Shown here piece by piece: positions 58,314-64,000 of a stretch of DNA of 64,000 nucleotides (its first letter is position 1; each line of letters begins with the position of its first letter). The stretch comes from Flavimaribacter sp039888615. Its GTDB lineage: Bacteria > Pseudomonadota > Alphaproteobacteria > Rhizobiales > Rhizobiaceae. The DNA is taken from the NCBI GenBank assembly GCA_039888615.1, contig JBDQQS010000001.1; one strand, given 5' to 3'. A program made the translations under genes and the position numbers. Under the pieces are notes generated by a model, which saw nothing but the letters and a program-made list of their open reading frames with translations, searched no databases and had not been told where the DNA came from.

Positions 58314-59548
58314 AGGACATATTTGCGACGGAACCTGCCCGCAAGCATAGGGCAGCGGGAACACTCTGCCGGGGCGCGTCTGTACGACACCATCATCCGG
58401 ACTTCGACAAGTTGCAATTGCGCGGTTGGAAGGCGGCCGAGAAGGAAGGGACGTTGCCAACGGCTGCGTGGGAAAAGGAAAAGCAGTGGGCGTTGCGCAT
58501 GGGACTGACCGGATCGGACAGACTTGAAGACAAGTCGATCCCCACATTCGCGCGTGGTGAATTGCCTCACTACGCTGGCATCAACACCTTTCTGAAGGCC
58601 CCCTATATTGAAGACGTCACAAAGGTAAGCGCTTACGACGCCGCCGTTATCGGCATTCCGTTCGATGGCGGCACGACCTATCGACCGGGCACGCGTTTCG
58701 GCCCGCAGGGCGTGCGCCGGATTTCAGCGCTCTACACGCCCTACAATTACGAGATGGGAATCGACCTGCGCGAGCAGATGACGCTTTGCGACGTTGGCGA
58801 CGTTTTCACGATTCCAGCCAATATCGAAAAGACCTTCGATCAGATAACCCGGGCCGTGAGCCACGTCGTGTCTTCCGGCGCGCTGCCAATCATAATTGGC
58901 GGCGATCATTCGATCGGCTTTCCATGCGTGCGCGGAATTGCGGAATGCACATCGAAAAGGATTGGCATTGTCCATTTCGACCGCCACATCGATATCCAGG
59001 AGAAGGATCTCGACGAGCGCATGCACACAACTCCGTGGTTCCACGCAACGGACCTCGTCAATGTGCCGGCCATCAACCTTGTACAGGTCGGCATCGGCGG
59101 CTGGCAGGTGCCGCGCGAAGGCGTCGAGATCGCCCGAAAGCGCAACACCAACATCTTCACCATGCGGGATGTGGAGGAACTGGGACTTGCGGAAACGGCT
59201 GCCCGGGCGCTGGAACTCGCCTGGAAAGACGCCGACGCCGTCTACATCTCGTTCGACATCGACAGTGTCGACTGCGGCTTCGTGCCTGGAACCGGCTGGC
59301 CGGAGCCTGGCGGTTTCCTGCCGAGAGAAGCGCTTGAACTCGTTTCACTGGTTGCCGCTGAAGGCATATGCGGTCTCGAGGTCGTCGAGGTTTCGCCGCC
59401 ATACGACACATCCGACATCACAGCGCTTCTCGCGACGCGCGTCATTGTCGACGTGCTGGGCACGCTCGTTTCCCACGGCAAGATGGGGTCGCAAAAGTCC
59501 ATCATAGACAAACCTGTCACGATTCCAGCCGGACCGGATGTGGAGTAG
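58310..59548 (+). CDS. gdmH: Guanidine hydrolase-like ureohydrolase
   Basis: 412 residues, longer than agmatinases because of an N-terminal extension of about 100 residues. Metal ligands are His200 (IIGGDHSIGFP), Asp224/His226/Asp228 (VHFDRHIDIQEKDLDERMH) and Asp316/Asp318 (ISFDIDSVDCGFVPGTGW). The Arg in FDRH, where agmatinases have Ala, and GIGGWQVPREGVEIARKR recall cyanobacterial Sll1077/GdmH, a nickel enzyme splitting guanidine to urea and ammonia. Placement behind a guanidine-I riboswitch makes this function likely. It is fused by ATGA overlap to the importer ATPase gene. Confidence 0.85.
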   Translation: MKDIFATEPARKHRAAGTLCRGASVRHHHPDFDKLQLRGWKAAEKEGTLPTAAWEKEKQWALRMGLTGSDRLEDKSIPTFARGELPHYAGINTFLKAPYIEDVTKVSAYDAAVIGIPFDGGTTYRPGTRFGPQGVRRISALYTPYNYEMGIDLREQMTLCDVGDVFTIPANIEKTFDQITRAVSHVVSSGALPIIIGGDHSIGFPCVRGIAECTSKRIGIVHFDRHIDIQEKDLDERMHTTPWFHATDLVNVPAINLVQVGIGGWQVPREGVEIARKRNTNIFTMRDVEELGLAETAARALELAWKDADAVYISFDIDSVDCGFVPGTGWPEPGGFLPREALELVSLVAAEGICGLEVVEVSPPYDTSDITALLATRVIVDVLGTLVSHGKMGSQKSIIDKPVTIPAGPDVE

Positions 59549-59553
59549 GGCTC

Positions 59554-60030
59554 ATGGGACACCATCATCACGATCACGATCATGATCACCACCATCATCA
59601 TCATGACCACGAGCACCATCCTCATGGCGCCGGACACAATCATTCCGTCGACCACTTGCATTCGCACATACACGGAACCCCGAACCGCGAACGCATGGAT
59701 GAATTGCAGTCTTTGGCCGCGAGTTTCATCGACGCATTCAGAAAGGCGGACGACAAGACATCGTATCTCAGACTTTCGGGAATACCGTTCACGAGGAAGG
59801 GAGCCGACGGGCTGACGCTGAACCTGGTCGACGCCTCGATCGTCTCGAATTGGCAGATCGGAACCGCGTCTCCGGCCTTTGCTTCGCGTGAACTCGTCTA
59901 CATGCCGTTTCCCGGTGAAATGGTCAGCGAGCGCGAGAATATGACATTCACCTATGTCTCGTTGACCGAGCGGGACGACGTGGATCTCGTAACTCTTTTA
60001 AAAGCGCGTTTTCATTCAGAGGAAGGATAA
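59554..60030 (+). CDS. Extremely His-rich protein, candidate nickel carrier for guanidine hydrolase
   Basis: 158 residues from ATG 59554. Residues 3-40 are mostly His and Asp (for example GHHHHDHDHDHHHHHHDHEH), interspersed with a few Glu, Pro and Ser, a classic nickel-storage tail as in HypB, UreE or SlyD. The remainder (DELQSLAASFIDAFRKADDK, LRLSGIPFTRKGADGLTLNL, FTYVSLTERDDVDLVTLLKA) matches none of the HypA, HypB or UreE motifs I know. Six bases after gdmH, it is probably its metallochaperone. Family unrecognised. Confidence 0.75.
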   Translation: MGHHHHDHDHDHHHHHHDHEHHPHGAGHNHSVDHLHSHIHGTPNRERMDELQSLAASFIDAFRKADDKTSYLRLSGIPFTRKGADGLTLNLVDASIVSNWQIGTASPAFASRELVYMPFPGEMVSERENMTFTYVSLTERDDVDLVTLLKARFHSEEG

Positions 60031-60034
60031 AACC

Positions 60035-60241
60035 ATGATCAATCGAACCATCGTCTCAGCCCTGGTTCTGGTGTCGAGCGGACGGGCCTTTGCGCATCCA
60101 GGCAGTCATGACCATCTGCCGGTGGGAAAGCTGGCCAGTCACATCACCGCGTCTCCGTTTCACACGGTTGTGTCCTTGTTCGCGATTGCGGCTGTGACGG
60201 CCTTCGCAATCAGGTTTTTCCAGGCGCGGCGGAGCAAATAA
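60035..60241 (+). CDS. 68-residue exported/membrane protein of the guanidine operon
   Basis: Begins MINRTIVSALVLVSSGRAFA, a signal-like segment, then HPGSHDHLPVGKLASHITAS (His-rich, possibly metal binding), then one membrane helix VVSLFAIAAVTAFAIRFF and a basic tail. It lies 4 bases after the His-rich gene and before a terminator, so it is the last gene of the operon. It may help nickel handling at the envelope. No family is recognised. Confidence 0.65.
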   Translation: MINRTIVSALVLVSSGRAFAHPGSHDHLPVGKLASHITASPFHTVVSLFAIAAVTAFAIRFFQARRSK

Positions 60242-60289
60242 AGGCGCCAATGCCGAACAAATGGGCGCCTTCTGGAGCCTGGCGGCTCC
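60241..60289 (+). terminator. Tandem hairpins ending the guanidine operon
   Basis: AAGGCGCC-(15)-GGCGCCTT at 60241-60271 and GGAGCC-TGGC-GGCTCC at 60274-60289 (6-bp stem) follow the last stop directly. They form a likely transcript end. Confidence 0.65.
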
Positions 60290-60364
60290 GAAGTCCGGCA
60301 ATCAGTACTGAATCGTATGGCGCCCTTCTTGCTTGGCTATATTTCGTCGCCTGAGGAGAGAGGC

Positions 60365-61042
60365 TTGGAATTCAGGTTCTTTGAGATCTACCGAAGCAGC
60401 GAATATCTGATGCTGCTTGCAAAGGGGGCCGGCGTCAGCGCATCGCTCGCAGTTGGCGGCGGTCTGGTGGGATTTCTTCTCGCGACGCTTCTTGCCGTCA
60501 GCCGCTACGCCGAGGTGCCTGTGCTTGGTCGGCTATCGGCGGCCTATGTCGAGTTCATCCGAAATACGCCTCTGATCGTCCAATTGTTTTTTGTTGCCTT
60601 TGGATTGCCACTGCTGCTCGGTTACAGCTGGCCATTCTGGGCGCATGCGTTGCTCGCGCTGACGCTGAATTTTTCCGCTTATTTCGCTGAAATTCTGCGC
60701 GCCGGTTTTAGTTCGATCCCGTCGGGACAGCTGGAGGCCGGCGCGGCTCTCGGCATTCGAAAGGCGACGATCTTTCGCAGGGTCGTTTTCCCCCAGGCCG
60801 TTGCCGCGATGTATCCGTCGCTGAACAGCCAGTTCATCTTTCTGTTCCTGACAACCGGGGTGATTGCCGAAATCGGCGTGGCGGATCTGACCCATGCGGG
60901 CCTTTACATCGACAGCAGAACATTCCGCTCCTTCGAGGTATTTACCGCGCTGACGGTGATTTACATAGTATTGGCGCTGAGCTTCAAAGCCTTGCTGAAT
61001 GCTATCTACCGCTCAGCCTTCAAGTGGCGGACGGTGCGATGA
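60365..61042 (+). CDS. Polar amino-acid-type ABC transporter permease 1
   Basis: 225 residues from TTG 60365, chosen because GAGGAGAGAGG sits just upstream; ATG 60317 is an alternative. HisM/GlnP-type motifs are YVEFIRNTPLIVQLFFVAFG and GAALGIRKATIFRRVVFPQA (EAA loop). Later segments read LFLTTGVIAEIGVADLTHAG. It overlaps the second permease by 4 bases. The substrate class is polar amino acids or opine-like solutes. Confidence 0.88.
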   Translation: MEFRFFEIYRSSEYLMLLAKGAGVSASLAVGGGLVGFLLATLLAVSRYAEVPVLGRLSAAYVEFIRNTPLIVQLFFVAFGLPLLLGYSWPFWAHALLALTLNFSAYFAEILRAGFSSIPSGQLEAGAALGIRKATIFRRVVFPQAVAAMYPSLNSQFIFLFLTTGVIAEIGVADLTHAGLYIDSRTFRSFEVFTALTVIYIVLALSFKALLNAIYRSAFKWRTVR

Positions 61043-61746
61043 AAGATTTCTTCGTATCCATACTCGGCAAACCGTTCGGCATCGTGATTTTCCAACTGCT
61101 CGACGCTACGCAATTCACGATATACCTGTCTGCGATTGCCTTTATCGGGGGCGGTCTGATCGGGCTCGCTGTCATGTTGATGCGGATTGCGCCATCGAAG
61201 CGGGCCAAGGCGGTCGCCAGCGCCTACATCTGGCTGTTTCAGTCGATCCCGCTGCTTATGCTCCTCTTCCTGCTTGGACTGGGCGTGCCGCGGTTGCTGG
61301 GGGTCGACATCAACTCCTGGATCGCAGCCGGCGTCGCGCTGACGCTGTACGCAAGCGCCTATCTTTCAGATGTCTGGCGCGGAGCAGTGGAGGCCATCCC
61401 GGAAGGTCAGTGGGAAGGGGGCAGGGCGCTCGGACTGCGTTTTCTGAAGATTGTTCGTCTCATCATCGTCCCGCAGGCCTTTCGGCTGTCGCTGGCGCCG
61501 ACCGTCGGTTTCATGGTGCAGATCATCAAAGGTACGTCGCTTGCCTACATTATCGGCTTTCACGATCTCATGGCCGTCGGCCGCCGCTGGGCGAACGCGC
61601 CGGTGGCCGACACGGAGCCCTTCGTCATCTACCCGCTGATGGCGCTGATCTATTTCTGCCTTTGTTTTCCGCTTTCGGCCTGGTCGCGTCATCTCGAACG
61701 CAAGCTCGGCGCCGTCAAGGCCAGGGACAAGCCGGCAGTCGCCTAA
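61039..61746 (+). CDS. Polar amino-acid-type ABC transporter permease 2
   Basis: 235 residues from ATG 61039 in the ATGA overlap. Motifs include YIWLFQSIPLLMLLFLLGLG, GGRALGLRFLKIVRLIIVPQ (EAA loop) and GTSLAYIIGFHDLMAVGRRW. It forms the heterodimeric channel with permease 1. Unusually, no ATPase gene follows; the binding-protein gene comes next. Confidence 0.88.
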   Translation: MKDFFVSILGKPFGIVIFQLLDATQFTIYLSAIAFIGGGLIGLAVMLMRIAPSKRAKAVASAYIWLFQSIPLLMLLFLLGLGVPRLLGVDINSWIAAGVALTLYASAYLSDVWRGAVEAIPEGQWEGGRALGLRFLKIVRLIIVPQAFRLSLAPTVGFMVQIIKGTSLAYIIGFHDLMAVGRRWANAPVADTEPFVIYPLMALIYFCLCFPLSAWSRHLERKLGAVKARDKPAVA

Positions 61747-61781
61747 ACGCAGAGTTTCATGTGAAGAGGAAAGGAAAAGAC

Positions 61782-62570
61782 ATGAGGAACACACTCAAGG
61801 CCGCAGCGGTCGGATTGCTTGCATCAATGATGTTGCAGGTCGGCGTGGCTCACGCCGATCTTTCGGACATCCTGAGCGCCGGGACGATCAAGATCGCAGT
61901 GCCCGAAAATTTCCCGCCATTCGGATCGCTCGGGGATGAAGGCGAACATGTCGGATATGATGTCGATGTGTCCAATCTCATCGCCGAGGATCTCGGCGTC
62001 GAACTTGAATTAGTCCCGGTAACCTCCAAGCAGCGCATCCCGTTCCTTGAAACGGATCGCGTCGATCTTGTGATTTCTTCCATGGGCGCCAACCCGGAAC
62101 GCGCCAAGTCGATCTGGTTTTCGAGCGCCTACGCTCCCTTCTTCTCGGGCGCGTTCGCCGCGTCAGACGTTGCGATTGCCTCCATGGATGATCTGGCCGG
62201 CAAGAAGATCGGCTTAACCGGCGGCACGCTAGAGGACCTTGAACTGACCGAGAATGGTCCGGAAGGTATGGAGATTGTTCGCTTCGGCGACAATGCAGCG
62301 ACGCTGTCGGCCTATCTCTCAAAGCAGGTTGACGTGCTCGTGACCGGCAACACCGTCGCCGCGCAACTTTCCGCTGACAATCCGGACCTCGATATCGAAA
62401 CCAAGTTCATCATAAAGGAATCGCCGGCGTTCATCGGTGTGAAGAAGGGGAACCTTGATCTTCTCCAGTGGGTCAATGTCTTCATTCTGCACAAGAAGCT
62501 AGGCGGGCAGCTGGATGAACTCTCGCAAAAGTGGCTGGGTCAGAAGCTTCCGCCGCTTCCGTCGCTATAA
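61782..62570 (+). CDS. Polar amino-acid-type ABC substrate-binding protein
   Basis: 262 residues from ATG 61782 after AGAGGAAAGG. A signal peptide (MRNTLKAAAVGLLASMMLQV, cleavage near AHADL) precedes SBP_bac_3 features: GTIKIAVPENFPPFGSLGDE, GYDVDVSNLIAEDLGVELEL, TDRVDLVISSMGANPERAKS. It captures a polar amino acid in the periplasm for the two upstream permeases. A strong hairpin follows. Confidence 0.9.
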   Translation: MRNTLKAAAVGLLASMMLQVGVAHADLSDILSAGTIKIAVPENFPPFGSLGDEGEHVGYDVDVSNLIAEDLGVELELVPVTSKQRIPFLETDRVDLVISSMGANPERAKSIWFSSAYAPFFSGAFAASDVAIASMDDLAGKKIGLTGGTLEDLELTENGPEGMEIVRFGDNAATLSAYLSKQVDVLVTGNTVAAQLSADNPDLDIETKFIIKESPAFIGVKKGNLDLLQWVNVFILHKKLGGQLDELSQKWLGQKLPPLPSL

Positions 62571-62584
62571 TCTGCAATATCTTT

Positions 62585-62607
62585 GCCTCACCGCTTTGCG
62601 GTGAGGC
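62585..62607 (+). terminator. Hairpin ending the amino-acid importer operon
   Basis: GCCTCACCGC-TTT-GCGGTGAGGC is a perfect 10-bp stem 14 bases after the binding-protein stop. It confirms that no ATPase gene is in the transcript. Confidence 0.75.
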
Positions 62608-62726
62608 GGATACCGGTTTCCACCGCACACACGTTTTTGTCCGGTGCGCCGCCAATCATTTTCAGCGCCGCTACGCATCGGCGCATCTTCAAACCTGACA
62701 TGATGTGACTTGATCTTTACCGAGCC

Positions 62727-63656
62727 ATGAAGGAAACTTCGTCGCGCGGCGGGATCGACATTCATTTCTTTCAACGCTTTTTAACCTGGTTCATGAGGGG
62801 ATTATTCGTGCTCCGCAGAATTGACTGGGAAGCGCCGACCAGCGTCCTGGAAAAAATCATTGAATATGAGGCTGTCCACCCGATCGACGATTGGGATGAT
62901 CTTCGGCGGCGGATTGAGCCGGAGGACCGGTTGTGCTTTGGATTTTTCCATCCCGCGACGCCTGACGAACCATTGATTTTCGTGGAAATCGCCCTGTGCA
63001 AAGGGATACCTGCTTCGGTTCAGGACATTCTTTCCAAAGAAAGGCGGATCCTTGCGGAATCGGAGGCAGACACTGCGGTCTTCTATTCCATATCCAATTC
63101 TCAGCAGGGGCTCGGTGGAATGTCATTCGGGAATTTTCTGATCAAGCAGGTCGTCGAGAGCCTTTCCCGGGACTTTCCGCGTTTGAACGCCTATGTGACG
63201 CTGTCGCCGCTTCCGGGGTTCCGCGCCTGGCTGGAAAAGCAGACAAGTTCGGAACAAGATTAGCGAATTTCAGAAATCCTTTCAGCAGCGGAAGCGGCGG
63301 AAGGTAAAGAGGGCGCAGAGCCTCTTGAACCGATGTCCAACAGCCTGCGCTACCTCGCGGCACGGTATCTCGTGGAAGAGAAACGAGCCAATGGCCTCCC
63401 GTTCGACCCCGTCGCGCGCTTTCATCTTGGAAATGGCGCGCTCATTCATGACATTCTGCCCATGGCCGATACTTCGGCCAACGGCATTCGTCAATCCTGC
63501 GGCGTCATGGTCAACTACCTCTACGATCTCGAACAGCTCGAAGCCAATCACAAGGCTTTTGAAGAGAATAGCGCGATTGCCCGTGTGAGCGCGATCAATG
63601 GGATTCTGAAAGCTGAATTGCCGGATCGCAAAACCCGAAAAGCGGCCAATGCCTAG
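62727..63656 (+). pseudogene. Malonyl-CoA decarboxylase remnant (5'-truncated, in-frame amber codon)
   Basis: From about 62770 the frame reads RGLFVLRRIDWEAPTSVLEK, then FGFFHPATPDEPLIFVEIAL, TAVFYSISNSQQGLGGMSFG and YVTLSPLPGFRAWLEK, all typical of malonyl-CoA decarboxylase. TAG at 63261-63263 interrupts it. The same frame then continues (SNSLRYLAARYLVEEKRANG, FDPVARFHLGNGALIHDILP, GVMVNYLYDLEQLEANHKAF) to the stop at 63656. Roughly the first 190 residues of a normal enzyme of about 450 are absent, and the residues around the stop are shorter than usual. It is almost certainly dead unless TAG is read through. Confidence 0.8.
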
Positions 63657-63809
63657 TCTTTCAAATTTCAATTTGCCTGCAGCCTGAAAGAATAGCGATC
63701 GACGGCCCGGAGACCGTCAATTTGTATCAATTGGCGTGGTGAAGTACTCTTGGGGCGTAACACTCGTTGTGTTCAAACACCTGCGTCTATCTCATAGGAG
63801 GGGAGACGA

Positions 63810-64000
63810 ATGAGTGAGTTGCTTTGCCTTCAGATCGCTATGGCCCTCTGGCTGGCCCACGTTTTAGTCCAGGTTCTTGTCGCACGCTCGGAGTTCGGAG
63901 ACGACTATCTGTTTTCGTCACGCGACGAACAGAGGCAGCCTAAGGGAACAGTGTGCGGGCGCGCCAGCCGGGCTCTGGAGAACTATGTCCAGAACCTTGT
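63810..64000 (+). CDS. MAPEG-family membrane protein (partial, runs off right edge)
   Basis: Starts at ATG 63810 after TAGGAGGGGAGACGA, a strong ribosome site. The 63 codons present read MSELLCLQIAMALWLAHVLV, then RSEFGDDYLFSSRDEQRQ and CGRASRALENYVQNL. The first helix and the R-A-x-R-A-x-x-N-x-x-x-N pattern are typical of MAPEG proteins (microsomal glutathione transferase-like). The C-terminal helices lie beyond the window. The function in bacteria is unclear. Confidence 0.72.
   Translation, partial: MSELLCLQIAMALWLAHVLVQVLVARSEFGDDYLFSSRDEQRQPKGTVCGRASRALENYVQNL

Noticed and set aside
60999..61781. Long upstream extension of the amino-acid binding-protein frame
   Set aside because: It overlaps permease 2 in another frame. 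The signal peptide and ribosome site place the true start at 61782.

Overview
The window reads as a chromosomal segment of an alphaproteobacterium of the order Hyphomicrobiales (Rhizobiales; Mesorhizobium, Hoeflea or Rhizobium relatives). This rests on the GC-rich codon use, the many ABC importers, a LexA-type box of the alphaproteobacterial form (GAAC-N7-GAAC), and rhizobial gene associations such as ATP-grasp/alpha-E/transglutaminase and patatin/acetoacetate decarboxylase/3-hydroxybutyrate dehydrogenase. I saw no rRNA, tRNA, CRISPR array or complete insertion sequence. Genus and species cannot be assigned from this sequence alone.

Layout. 1-7.5 kb: a betaine/proline-type ABC importer whose permease runs off the left edge, a DeoR regulator with an inositol-monophosphatase-like enzyme, a broken hipA, a 2-hydroxyacid dehydrogenase, a LysE exporter and a decayed VOC gene. 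7.9-12.3 kb: a circularly permuted ATP-grasp, alpha-E, transglutaminase and proteasome-type protease operon. 12.3-17.5 kb: a ROK regulator, an SGNH hydrolase and a ribose-type sugar ABC importer. 17.6-20.4 kb: a ketone-body operon. 20.7-25.6 kb: a taurine-pyruvate-type aminotransferase, then an ECF importer linked to a phosphoribosyltransferase and preceded by a sigma-54-type promoter. 25.7-33 kb: LysR/SDR/MFS, GNAT, 1-Cys peroxiredoxin, a second phosphoribosyltransferase, an M20 amidohydrolase and RNase T2.

33.2-36.7 kb holds the most unusual locus. A 692-residue polytopic membrane protein of unknown family overlaps a 444-residue protein that has the ordered motifs of a reverse transcriptase (SDFSKF, GVSMGTPLTPLVSN, YNDD, DFLGI). 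The coding pair is followed by a long inverted repeat that could be a structured RNA or a terminator. I cannot assign it to a named RT class.

36.7-42 kb: adenine deaminase and nucleoside hydrolase, a 58-residue membrane protein behind a LexA-type box, a short-repeat island, a methyltransferase, and an AT-rich islet encoding a small membrane/coiled-coil protein. 42-51.5 kb: a BMP-type ABC importer interleaved with two isochorismatase-like hydrolases and a cupin, then allophanate hydrolase and a divergent LysR regulator. Together these suggest biuret/triuret uptake and breakdown. 51.6-55.2 kb: a 2OG-Fe(II) oxygenase, two tandem family-25 glycosyltransferases and an alpha/beta hydrolase.

55.3-60.3 kb is a guanidine operon: a perfectly spaced sigma-54-type promoter, a guanidine-I (ykkC) riboswitch, a NitT/TauT-type ABC importer, a guanidine hydrolase (GdmH-like ureohydrolase), a very His-rich candidate nickel carrier and a small membrane protein. 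60.3-64 kb: a polar amino-acid-type ABC importer lacking an ATPase gene, a broken malonyl-CoA decarboxylase, and a MAPEG protein cut by the right edge.

A recurring theme is nitrogen scavenging: guanidine, biuret/allophanate, nucleobases, nucleosides and taurine. The two sigma-54-type promoters fit NtrC-style control. All functional statements come from motif reading and remembered family sequences, since no database search was possible.
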